Below are positions 1 to 6,828 of a DNA stretch of 64,000 nucleotides, one piece after another (within the stretch, counting starts at the first letter, position 1; every line of letters starts with the position of its first letter). A program made the position numbers and the translations under genes. The notes under the pieces were generated by a model, which was not told the DNA's origin, made no database searches, and was given only the letters and a program-made list of their open reading frames with translations. Source of the DNA: Actinocorallia populi (GTDB lineage: Bacteria; Actinomycetota; Actinomycetes; Streptosporangiales; Streptosporangiaceae); NCBI RefSeq assembly GCF_002995495.1, contig NZ_PVZV01000005.1, positions 310,001 through 374,000 of the forward strand, in the 5' to 3' direction.

Positions 1-360
1 GGCGGTGACGACGCCGATGGCGCCCCAGGCGGCGAGGCCGGCCTTGGAGGTGGCGCGGCTGTGCAGGAAGGCGGCGACGCCGGAGAGGATCGCGAAGCCC
101 ATCTTCACGTGCAGGGTGGTCGACTGGGCGTCGGAGTAGTGGTCGCTCACCTCGAGCATGTTCCACACGCCGGTGAGGAGCAGCACGGCGAAGGCGGGCC
201 AGGCGACCTGGTTGAAGCGGCGGGCCGCGACCTTGGTGACCCCGTCGAAGCCGCGGATGGCGGGCACCAGGGCGCCGAGGGTGATCTGCCCGCCCACCCA
301 GATGGTGGCGGCGAGCACGTGCAGGAAGACGCGCATGTTTTCGACGGTGATGGCGAGCAT
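1..360 (-). CDS. CopD-like integral membrane protein (3' part missing)
   Basis: This reverse-strand gene starts at ATG 360 and runs off the left edge, so only the first 120 residues are visible. They read as several hydrophobic helices: an N-terminal helix ending in TIWVGGQITLG, a second around WPAFAVLLLTGVWNM, and a third beginning at LHVKMGFAILSGVAAFLHS. The His-rich helix followed by WVGG is typical of the CopD / DUF2269-type membrane proteins, whose cellular role is poorly defined (copper handling has been proposed for some). No operon partner is visible. Function is inferred from fold pattern only. Confidence 0.65.
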   Translation of the reverse strand, partial: MLAITVENMRVFLHVLAATIWVGGQITLGALVPAIRGFDGVTKVAARRFNQVAWPAFAVLLLTGVWNMLEVSDHYSDAQSTTLHVKMGFAILSGVAAFLHSRATSKAGLAAWGAIGVVTA

Positions 361-484
361 GGAGGGGCCTCCTGGATTGTTCTGGACGCGCCCAGTATGC
401 CGCCGATCAAGGGACGGGCCGATCCGGGTCGCCGGGTTCGGGTTTCGGGGTGCGGACGGCCGTCCGAGGAAGCAGGATGGAGGT

Positions 485-856
485 GTGGAAGATCTTGTGG
501 CGTTCCTCCGGGCGAGACTCGACCGGGACGAGGCGGTGGCGCGGGCCTGCATGAGCGCCGCGTGGAAGGTGGCGGCGGGCGGGACGGTCAGGGTCGATCC
601 CGCGGGAGAGGCGGCGCCGGAGCGCGCCTTCGTGGCGACGGCGGAGAACGAGGCGTACGCCGAGCACATCGCCCGCATGGACCCGCACAGGGTGCTGCGG
701 CAGGCCGGGGCGCAGCGGCGGTTGATCGCGCTCTACGAGAAGGAGCGGTGGGCGCGGCAGCGGGGCGTGCCGGGCGGCGGCGTGCTGGAGGACGTGCTCA
801 GGGGCCTGGCCTCGCAGTACTCCGACCACCCCGCCTACCGGCCGGAATGGGCGTGA
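485..856 (+). CDS. DUF6221 family protein
   Basis: A 123-residue soluble protein starting at GTG 485, with AGGA at 474-477 giving a 7-nt spacing. It begins VEDLVAFLRARLDRDE and ends YSDHPAYRPEWA. This opening and the DHPxYRxEW ending are the hallmarks of the actinobacterial DUF6221 family, which is of unknown function and often phage- or plasmid-associated. Compared with typical members, a middle segment with Cys pairs appears to be absent. It stands alone between the leftward CopD-like gene and the leftward hydrolase. An in-frame upstream extension to position 158 overlaps the opposite gene and looks spurious. Confidence 0.75.
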   Translation: MEDLVAFLRARLDRDEAVARACMSAAWKVAAGGTVRVDPAGEAAPERAFVATAENEAYAEHIARMDPHRVLRQAGAQRRLIALYEKERWARQRGVPGGGVLEDVLRGLASQYSDHPAYRPEWA

Positions 857-862
857 GGCCCC

Positions 863-2449
863 TCAGGGGACGACGGGCAGGGTGATCCAGGACGGCCGCG
901 CCGCGTCGTGGAAGACGGTCTGCTCGGCCTTCTCCAGCGCGGGGTGGCGGTCGAAGCGCGGGTGGTTCGACCCGGCGACCTCGACGCGGATGCGGTGGCC
1001 CGCCTTGAAGACCTGGCTCGTGGCCACCAGGTCCACCTCGTGCACCGCCCGCGAGGCGGGGGAGCGGACGATGCCGTCGGCGACGTTCAGGGCGCGGCCG
1101 TCCGGGTGCACGTCGACGAGCTTGACCGTCCAGTCGGCGCCGGAGGCGGTGGTGGCGCCGTGCAGGGTCGCGGTCAGCTCACCGGTGACCTCCAGGTCGT
1201 GCTCGAGCGGCTCGGTGGTGAAGCACGCCACGCCGGGGTGCCCCTCGACCTCCCGCTGGTCGCGGGGGCCGACGTTGAGGGGATCGGGCAGGAGCAGCCC
1301 GCCGCCGTGGGTCGGCACGGGGTCGGCGGGGTCGTGCGGGAAGACGGACGGCGTGGCGCCCTCGGCCGGGGCGTCCGTGGAGAGCACGCCGCCGGAGTGC
1401 AGGTGGAAGCGGGTGGGGACGGCGCGGGCCAAAGGCCACGACTCCTCCTCGCGCCAGACGTTCGCGCCCATGATGAAGATCCGCACGGCGGGCCCGTCCT
1501 GGTTCCCGGCCAGGAACGCGACCTGGGTCTGCTCCAGGGCGGCCATCTGGGCCGCCGCGGACGCGCCGAAGAACACCTCGCCGGCCGCCGATCCCTGGCT
1601 GAGGTGGGTCCAGGGGCCGATGATGAGCCGTCCGCCGGGAATGCGCCTGTGGTTCTCCAGGGTGCCCTTGAGGAAGACGTCGAACCAGCCCGCCGTGTGC
1701 AGGACGGGGACGTCGATGTCCTCGTGCCGCAGGGTCGTCGCGAGCGCCTCCCAGTAGGCGTCGCGCTCGGGGTGCTCCACCCACTCGCGCCAGGCCGGGA
1801 AGTTCTCGGCGACCCGCGCCTCGGTCAGCGGGTGGTCCTCGGTCGGCGAAGGGTTCTCGCCCATGAGCGAGAACTGCTTCAGGAGCCTTCCGAGGGCCTC
1901 GGGGTCTCCGCCGCGCATGTCATGGAGCGCGCCGAGCATGCCCTGCAGCGCGCTCCAGTGGAAGGCGGATCCGACGGCCAGCGCACCGCCGTTGTAGTTG
2001 AGCCCGTCGTAGAAGTCGTACGGCGTCATGGTCGCGACGACCGCCTTGAGCGCCTCGGGCCGCTCGGAGGCCAGTTGCAGGGCGCACCCCGCCAGGTAGG
2101 ACATGCCGGACGCGACGACCTCGCCGTTCGACCACGGCTGCGCGGTGATCCACTCGACGGTGTCCACCCCGTCCGGGCCCTCGTTCACCCACGGGTCGAA
2201 CTCGCCGTCGCTGTCGCCCCGGCCCCGGCAGTGCTGGAAGACCACGGCCATCCCCGCCTCCAGGAAGGGCCGGAGCGGCGCGGACCGGAAGGTCTGCTCC
2301 CCGTAGGGGCTGCGGACCAGCACGGTCCGGTGCGTATTGTCGTCGTCGGGTCGGTAGACGTCCGCGCGCAGGACCGTGCCGTCCCGCATCGTGACCGGCT
2401 GCCCGTGGACGGCCGCCACCGGCCGTGGTGAGAGGTTCAACTGACCCAT
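863..2449 (-). CDS. CocE/NonD family alpha/beta hydrolase
   Basis: A 528-residue serine hydrolase of the CocE (X-Pro dipeptidyl-peptidase-like / cocaine esterase) family. The N-terminal alpha/beta domain carries the nucleophile in GMSYLAG (Ser117); Asp257 (TAGWFDVFL) and His282 (GPWTHL) complete the expected triad. A C-terminal jelly-roll segment (about 380-528, with HEVDLVATSQVFKAGHRIRV) is characteristic. No signal peptide is seen, so it is probably cytoplasmic. It lies 9 nt downstream of the FAD monooxygenase gene on the same strand and probably forms a two-gene operon, suggesting ester or amide cleavage of a product of that oxygenase. The start follows a GGAG at the usual distance. The substrate cannot be read from sequence. 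Confidence 0.9.
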   Translation of the reverse strand: MGQLNLSPRPVAAVHGQPVTMRDGTVLRADVYRPDDDNTHRTVLVRSPYGEQTFRSAPLRPFLEAGMAVVFQHCRGRGDSDGEFDPWVNEGPDGVDTVEWITAQPWSNGEVVASGMSYLAGCALQLASERPEALKAVVATMTPYDFYDGLNYNGGALAVGSAFHWSALQGMLGALHDMRGGDPEALGRLLKQFSLMGENPSPTEDHPLTEARVAENFPAWREWVEHPERDAYWEALATTLRHEDIDVPVLHTAGWFDVFLKGTLENHRRIPGGRLIIGPWTHLSQGSAAGEVFFGASAAAQMAALEQTQVAFLAGNQDGPAVRIFIMGANVWREEESWPLARAVPTRFHLHSGGVLSTDAPAEGATPSVFPHDPADPVPTHGGGLLLPDPLNVGPRDQREVEGHPGVACFTTEPLEHDLEVTGELTATLHGATTASGADWTVKLVDVHPDGRALNVADGIVRSPASRAVHEVDLVATSQVFKAGHRIRVEVAGSNHPRFDRHPALEKAEQTVFHDAARPSWITLPVVP

Positions 2450-2458
2450 CGGAGCTCC

Positions 2459-4093
2459 TCAGTTCAGGGTGTAGGCGTCATAGGCGACGGCGTCGGCCTC
2501 GCGGCGTCCGGTGGCCACCGCGACGGTCCGGCCGAGCCAGGCGTAGTCGGGGTGGGATGTCTCGAACCGCAGCGTGAGCCGGAAGTAGTACTCCGACGGG
2601 TCGACCTCCTGCCCGCGCGACAGCCGGTCCAGCACCTCGGGCGGGCCGTGGCGGAAACCCTGCGTCTGCAGGTAGATGAGGGCCCCGTCGTGCGTCCGCA
2701 GGGTGTACCGGGTGTCGATGGAGGCGGCCCCGTCGTCATGGACGACCTGCCAGTCCGCACCGCCCGGCAGCACGGTCCCGCTCAGCCGGGGGCCCTCGAA
2801 ACCGCCGCCGGTGATCTCGATGACGCGCCGGTCGCCCCACGGGGTGCGCCCGAGGTGCCGGACGGGCGCGAGCGTGACGCGGAAGGTCGCCAGCGGCGCC
2901 AGCACAGGCGCGTCGCGGTGCGCCGACCAGGAGGCACGCTCGTTCAGCCCGGCCGGGTCGAACCCGGCGAGCTTTTTGTAGCGCAGCGAGATCTCCTCCC
3001 GCTCGGCGCGCGGGATGACCTCCTCGATGTCGTCGAAGCCCTCGGGGGCCCGTTCCTGCGCCAGTCCCAGCAGGACCTCGGGCCCCTGCCCCCGGTTGGC
3101 CCGCACGATCGCGGCCGTCGCCGGGCGGCGCCGCTCCTCGTAGAACTCCAGTCCCTTGCCGGTGGCCAGCGCGTGCGCCAGGACCCGCGCGTCGATGACC
3201 GCCTGGGAGGCGCCGTTGGAGCCCACCGGGTACATCGGGTGCGCGGCGTCGCCGAGCAGCGTGACGTTCCCGCGCGTCCAGCGCGGCAGCGGGTCGCGGT
3301 CGACCATCGGGTACTCGTAGACGGCGTCGGCCGCGGCGATCAGCGCGGGCGCGTCGAGCCAGCCGAGGTCCCAGGCGGCGAAGTCCCCGGCGACCTGCGC
3401 GGGGTCCGCGCGCCGGTTCCAGTTCCCGGTGTCCACGGCCTGGTCGGTGGGCCGCTCGGCGATCCAGTTGACGGGTACGAGCCCGTCCCCGTCCGGCGCG
3501 CCGATGGGGTAGGCGACGAACTTGCGGACGCCGTCTCCGGCCATGACCATGCTCCGGCCGGTGAGGAACGGCTCGGCCCGGGTGACGCCGCGCCACAGGG
3601 TGAGGCCGTTCCAGACCGGCGGTCCCTCGTCGGGGTGGAGGGCGGCGCGCACGGCGGAGCGGATGCCGTCGGAGCCGATGAGGAGGTCGGCGTCGTGCTC
3701 CAGGCCGGTGACGGGGGCGCCGCAGCGCACCGCGTCCGGACCGAGGCGCTCGCGGACCGCCTCCAGCAGCATCATCTGCAGCTCGCCCCGGTGGACAGAG
3801 TACTGCGGCCACCGGTATCCGGCGGCCAGGCCGCGCTCCTCGGCACTGATGATCCGGCCGCGCGGAGTGGCGTAGACGAGCTCAGCGACGGGGACGCCGA
3901 GCCGGGCGAGCCGGTCGGCCAGGCCGAGCTCGGTGAGCTCGCGCACGGCGTGCGGGAGCAGGTTGATCCCGACTCCGACGGGCCGGAGCTCGGCGACGGC
4001 CTCGTGCACGCCCACCTGGGAGAACCCGGCGGCGTGCAGGCTCAGTGCGGTGGTGAGCCCGCCGATCCCCGCCCCTGCGATGATGACGCGCAT
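2459..4093 (-). CDS. FAD-dependent aromatic monooxygenase fused to a DUF3237 domain
   Basis: A 544-residue protein. Residues 1-395 are a class A flavoprotein monooxygenase (p-hydroxybenzoate hydroxylase fold): GAGIGG dinucleotide motif at 7-12, the DG motif (IGSDGIRSAVR, near 142) and the GD motif (GDAAHPMYPVG, near 281). Residues about 397-544 match DUF3237 (ITGGGFEGPRLSGTVLPGGADWQ, YTLRTHDGALIYL, SEYYFR), normally a separate protein of about 150 residues. Start ATG 4093 was chosen because the dinucleotide fold begins at once; an upstream in-frame start at 4156 would overlap the MarR start. Probably hydroxylates an aromatic substrate using NAD(P)H and O2; the DUF3237 domain may act on the product. 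Divergent from the MarR gene across an 18-bp palindrome, which implies MarR control. Confidence 0.88.
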   Translation of the reverse strand: MRVIIAGAGIGGLTTALSLHAAGFSQVGVHEAVAELRPVGVGINLLPHAVRELTELGLADRLARLGVPVAELVYATPRGRIISAEERGLAAGYRWPQYSVHRGELQMMLLEAVRERLGPDAVRCGAPVTGLEHDADLLIGSDGIRSAVRAALHPDEGPPVWNGLTLWRGVTRAEPFLTGRSMVMAGDGVRKFVAYPIGAPDGDGLVPVNWIAERPTDQAVDTGNWNRRADPAQVAGDFAAWDLGWLDAPALIAAADAVYEYPMVDRDPLPRWTRGNVTLLGDAAHPMYPVGSNGASQAVIDARVLAHALATGKGLEFYEERRRPATAAIVRANRGQGPEVLLGLAQERAPEGFDDIEEVIPRAEREEISLRYKKLAGFDPAGLNERASWSAHRDAPVLAPLATFRVTLAPVRHLGRTPWGDRRVIEITGGGFEGPRLSGTVLPGGADWQVVHDDGAASIDTRYTLRTHDGALIYLQTQGFRHGPPEVLDRLSRGQEVDPSEYYFRLTLRFETSHPDYAWLGRTVAVATGRREADAVAYDAYTLN

Positions 4094-4110
4094 CGGTGGC
4101 CTTTCGCAGT

Positions 4111-4128
4111 TTGTTATGGCCGTAACAA
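4111..4128. promoter_or_regulatory. MarR-type operator palindrome
   Basis: TTGTTATGGCCGTAACAA is an 18-bp inverted repeat (arms TTGTTA/TAACAA, inner GGCC) in the 62-bp gap between the monooxygenase and marR-like gene. Size, symmetry and position between divergent genes fit a MarR dimer site that would control both promoters. Confidence 0.75.
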
Positions 4129-4155
4129 TATGGACCAGTCCCCGGGGGGAAGGCA

Positions 4156-4653
4156 ATGGAGGAGTACGAGGAGCTCGCCCGCCGGAGCATTCCGGACCGG
4201 GCGCCCGGCGCCGACGTGGAGGCGTTCTCCCTGGCCTACAACCTGCTGCACGTGGCCTACCTGCTGATCAGCGATCTGGAGTCGGCGGTCCACCGGCCGC
4301 GCGGCCTGACGCTGCCCGGCTTCCGGCTGATGTTCAAACTCTGGCTGCTCGGCCCGGCGAAGCCCGCCCGGCTGGCGGAGCTGTCGGTGATGAGCCGCTC
4401 GGCCGTCACCAACGCCCTGCACACGCTGGAGCGCGCCGGGCTCGTGGAGCGCCGCCCGTCCCCGACGGACGGGCGCGCGGTCACGGCGGAGCTCACGGCG
4501 GAGGGGGAGGCCGTGGTGCGGGAGGCGTTCGGGGCGCAGGCGGCCCGGGAGCGGGAGTGGTTCGCCGGTCTGGACGAGGCCGAGCGGGCCGGGCTGACCG
4601 CGCTGCTGCGCCGGATGGTGGGGTCCCGCCCGGAACGGCCGCGCGATGATTAG
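4156..4653 (+). CDS. MarR family transcriptional regulator
   Basis: A 165-residue winged-helix regulator. Helices at LPGFRLMFKLWLLGP and PARLAELSVMSRSAVTNALHTLERAGLVERRPSPTDGRAVTAELT give the MarR recognition helix and wing (the DGR tip is canonical). ATG 4156 is preceded by a GGGGGGAAGG stretch at 4144-4153. It is divergent from the monooxygenase-hydrolase operon with a clear palindrome between them. Members of this family usually repress the divergent catabolic operon and themselves, and are released by a phenolic ligand; the ligand here is unknown. The stop codon overlaps the tandem palindromes that precede the next gene. Confidence 0.92.
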   Translation: MEEYEELARRSIPDRAPGADVEAFSLAYNLLHVAYLLISDLESAVHRPRGLTLPGFRLMFKLWLLGPAKPARLAELSVMSRSAVTNALHTLERAGLVERRPSPTDGRAVTAELTAEGEAVVREAFGAQAAREREWFAGLDEAERAGLTALLRRMVGSRPERPRDD

Positions 4654-4677
4654 AGAACCTCTCTAGAGAACCTCTCT
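4652..4677. promoter_or_regulatory. Two tandem 13-bp palindromic operators
   Basis: AGAGAACCTCTCT occurs twice head to tail (4652-4664 and 4665-4677) without a spacer; each copy is an AGAGA/TCTCT palindrome around ACC. They end 9 bp before the -10 box of the SDR-tetR transcript, so a bound repressor would block the -35 region. The likely ligand is the TetR protein encoded as the second gene of this transcript. Confidence 0.75.
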
Positions 4678-4686
4678 GGAAACGGC

Positions 4687-4692
4687 TACCTT
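4687..4692 (+). promoter_or_regulatory. -10 box of a leaderless promoter
   Basis: TACCTT lies 6 nt before ATG 4699, which has no Shine-Dalgarno sequence. This geometry places the transcription start at or next to the A of the start codon, as in actinobacterial leaderless mRNAs. The -35 region coincides with the tandem palindromes. Confidence 0.55.
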
Positions 4693-4698
4693 CATGCC

Positions 4699-5514
4699 AT
4701 GACAGAACGAGGAGCAGTGATCATCACGGGCGGCAACCGGGGCATCGGCCTGGCCACCGCGGAACTGCTGGCCGCCCGCGGGGCGAGGGTGGTCCTGGTG
4801 GCGCGGCGCAGGGAGCAGGGCGAGGCCGCGGTCGCGCGGCTGGGCGCGAACGCCGAACTCGTGGTCGGCGACCTCGCCGACCGGGCGGGGACCGCCGCGC
4901 TGGCGGGCGAGCTCGGCGAACGTTTCCCCGACGTCCGCGCGCTGGTGCACAACGCCGGGATCTGGCCGTCCAGGCGGGTGCTCAACGCCGACGGGTTCGA
5001 GCAGGCCTTCTTCACCAACCATCTGGCGCCGTTCCTGCTCGACCACCTGCTGGAGGAGCGCCTCAAGGCGAGCGGCTCGACCGTCGTGAAGGTCAGCGCC
5101 GGCCTCTACGTCAAGGGCAGGGTCGATCCGGAGCGCACGCCGACCGGTGCGGACTTCCACGCCATCCGCACCTATGCCGACACCAAGCTGGCGAACGTCA
5201 TGATGCTCCCGCTGCTGGCCGAACGCTGGAAGGATGCCGGGGTGACCGTCAACGCACTGCACCCCGGCGTGATCCGCACCGGCCTGGGCGACCGGCGCGG
5301 CCCGGTCGGCCTGCTGCTCAAGGCCGTCAAGCGCACCTGGCAGCCGCCGGAGGAGGGCGGGCGCCCCGTCGCCCGCCTGGTGGCCGACCCTCCCGCGACG
5401 TCCGGCGCCTACTTCGACGTGGACAAGGAGGTCCCGCTGGCGCCGGTGGCGCTGGACACCGCGCTGGCCAAGAGGTTGTGGGCCGACGCGTCGGCCGCGC
5501 TCGACGTCTCCTGA
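4699..5514 (+). CDS. Short-chain dehydrogenase/reductase (retinol-dehydrogenase-like)
   Basis: A 271-residue SDR. The Rossmann signature TGGNRGIG is at residues 10-17, NAG follows beta-4, Ser is in VKVSAGLY and the catalytic Tyr/Lys pair in YADTK. Length and the TNHLAPFLL segment resemble the retinol dehydrogenase / WW-oxidoreductase-like branch, which uses NADP(H) to interconvert alcohols and ketones; the real substrate is unknown. The mRNA is probably leaderless. The stop codon overlaps the TetR start (TGATG), so the pair is translationally coupled and presumably autoregulated through the tandem palindromes upstream. Confidence 0.92.
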   Translation: MTERGAVIITGGNRGIGLATAELLAARGARVVLVARRREQGEAAVARLGANAELVVGDLADRAGTAALAGELGERFPDVRALVHNAGIWPSRRVLNADGFEQAFFTNHLAPFLLDHLLEERLKASGSTVVKVSAGLYVKGRVDPERTPTGADFHAIRTYADTKLANVMMLPLLAERWKDAGVTVNALHPGVIRTGLGDRRGPVGLLLKAVKRTWQPPEEGGRPVARLVADPPATSGAYFDVDKEVPLAPVALDTALAKRLWADASAALDVS

Positions 5515-6110
5515 TGTCCCCCAGGCACCGGGCCACCGCCGGGACGGTGGAGAGGCTGCTGGACACCGCGCTGGACGTCTACGCCCGTGACGGCCGCGAC
5601 GGTTTCACGATGAGCGCCGTCATCAAGGAGAGCGGTGTCAGCAGCGGCAGCCTCTACCACCACTTCGGCAGTTTCGACGGGCTGGCCGCCGCCCTCTACA
5701 CGCGGTGCATGACGGCGCTGCTGGAGGCCATGGCCGCCGCGCTCGAACCGTGCGAGGACGCCCGTGAAGGCGTCATCGCCGCGGTCCGCGCCTACTTGGG
5801 CTTCGCCGCGGAGCACCGTGTGGAGGCCGGTTTCATCCACGCCTCCGCCTACGCGGCCTTCCTGCCCGCCCACGCGCCGGCGATCGCCGCGGCCAAGGAG
5901 CCGCTCCTGCGGCGCATGATGGACTGGACGCGCCCGCACGTCGCCGCGGGCGAGATCGTCGACCTGCCGCCGGCCCTGATGGAGATGCTGCTCATCGGCG
6001 CAGCCGCCGAGACCACCCGGCGCTGGCTGGCGGGAGCCCCCGGGATCGATCTGGCGGAGGCGTCCGAGCTGCTTCCCGAGCGCGTCTGGCGCTCGCTGCG
6101 CGCGGGCTGA
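5514..6110 (+). CDS. TetR/AcrR family regulator of the SDR operon
   Basis: A 198-residue TetR protein. The N-terminal HTH reads FTMSAVIKESGVSSGSLYHHFGSFDGLAAALY, the usual TetR pattern with the G-x-LYxHF motif. The C-terminal half is a ligand-binding helical domain with no recognisable ligand signature. ATG 5514 shares one base with the SDR stop; an upstream in-frame start at 5478 would lie inside the SDR gene and is less likely. It ends 7 bp from the convergent TetR gene. Likely target: the two 13-bp palindromes at 4652-4677. Confidence 0.93.
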   Translation: MSPRHRATAGTVERLLDTALDVYARDGRDGFTMSAVIKESGVSSGSLYHHFGSFDGLAAALYTRCMTALLEAMAAALEPCEDAREGVIAAVRAYLGFAAEHRVEAGFIHASAYAAFLPAHAPAIAAAKEPLLRRMMDWTRPHVAAGEIVDLPPALMEMLLIGAAAETTRRWLAGAPGIDLAEASELLPERVWRSLRAG

Positions 6111-6117
6111 GCCGCCG

Positions 6118-6726
6118 TCACCGCGTGAAGGGCTTCTCCAGCTCGTCGAGCGCGGTGAGGAGGATGTCCCTCAGGGTGCCGTTCTGCTGTTTCTCCAGCC
6201 AGGCGATGTTGGCGACCCGCACCGCGCCGGTGTAGGCGGCGGCGAGCACCCGCGGCCGCATCCCGCCGTCCCCGTCGCGTTCGGTGATCGCCTGGGCCAG
6301 TTCGCGCTCCAGGGGGCCGAATCCCGCCATCTGGCGGGCGAGCAGGGAGGGGTGGCGCCGGGTCAGCTTGCCGCGCAGGACGGCCTCGCGGTCGGGTTCG
6401 CCCCTGCGTTCGGTCAGCTCCTCGGCGGCGCGGCGCAGCGCCTGCCAGCCGGTCTCCCCGCAGGGGCGGTCGCGCACCGCCGCGATGAGCTGGCGGAAGC
6501 GCGCCTCCTCGCCGTACATGACGGCGTCGGCCTTGTCGTTGAAGTAGTTGAAGAACGTGCGGCGGGAGATGTTCGCCACATCGGCGATGGCCTCGACGGT
6601 GACCTTGTCGAAGCCGTACTCGGCGACGAGGTCGAGCGCGGCCCTGTGGACGGCCAGCCGTGTCTCGGCCTTCTTGCGCTCCCGCAGTCCCGTGGCGGGT
6701 TCCCGCAGTCCCGAAGAGGTGGTCAT
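6118..6726 (-). CDS. TetR/AcrR regulator of the first MFS module (paralogue 1)
   Basis: A 202-residue TetR protein with HTH VTVEAIADVANISRRTFFNYFNDKADAV. It is a close paralogue of the regulator at 10161-10748; the two share LRERKKAETR, the whole HTH and RRHP..LARQ in the C-terminal domain. Start ATG 6726 has no Shine-Dalgarno sequence, but TAAGCT (minus strand, 6733-6738) lies 6 nt upstream, suggesting a leaderless mRNA. It is divergent from the MFS-sigma gene, and the gap contains a 22-bp element repeated in the second module. Expected role: drug- or metabolite-responsive repressor of the neighbouring exporter. Confidence 0.93.
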   Translation of the reverse strand: MTTSSGLREPATGLRERKKAETRLAVHRAALDLVAEYGFDKVTVEAIADVANISRRTFFNYFNDKADAVMYGEEARFRQLIAAVRDRPCGETGWQALRRAAEELTERRGEPDREAVLRGKLTRRHPSLLARQMAGFGPLERELAQAITERDGDGGMRPRVLAAAYTGAVRVANIAWLEKQQNGTLRDILLTALDELEKPFTR

Positions 6727-6764
6727 GCGGTCAGCTTATGCGGAATCCGAGATTCGTGCCCAAT

Positions 6765-6786
6765 GTGCAAAGTTTCGCGGAGTGCA
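6765..6786. promoter_or_regulatory. Conserved operator candidate, copy 1
   Basis: A 22-bp segment starting GTGCAAAGTTTC and ending AGTGCA, with TGCA at both ends. It matches the segment at 10787-10808 in the second tetR/MFS module at 20 of 22 positions, while the flanking DNA is diverged. Conservation in both divergent gaps suggests a binding site for the paralogous TetR proteins, possibly allowing cross-regulation. Confidence 0.6.
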
Positions 6787-6828
6787 GGTAACCTCAATTC
6801 GTTAATCGGACAGAACGGGAGGAAACGG

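Noticed and set aside
6352-6828. N-terminal extension of the MFS-sigma fusion to 6352
   Set aside because: It overlaps the opposite TetR gene and its promoter; GTG 6829 has a good ribosome site and matches the paralogue's start.
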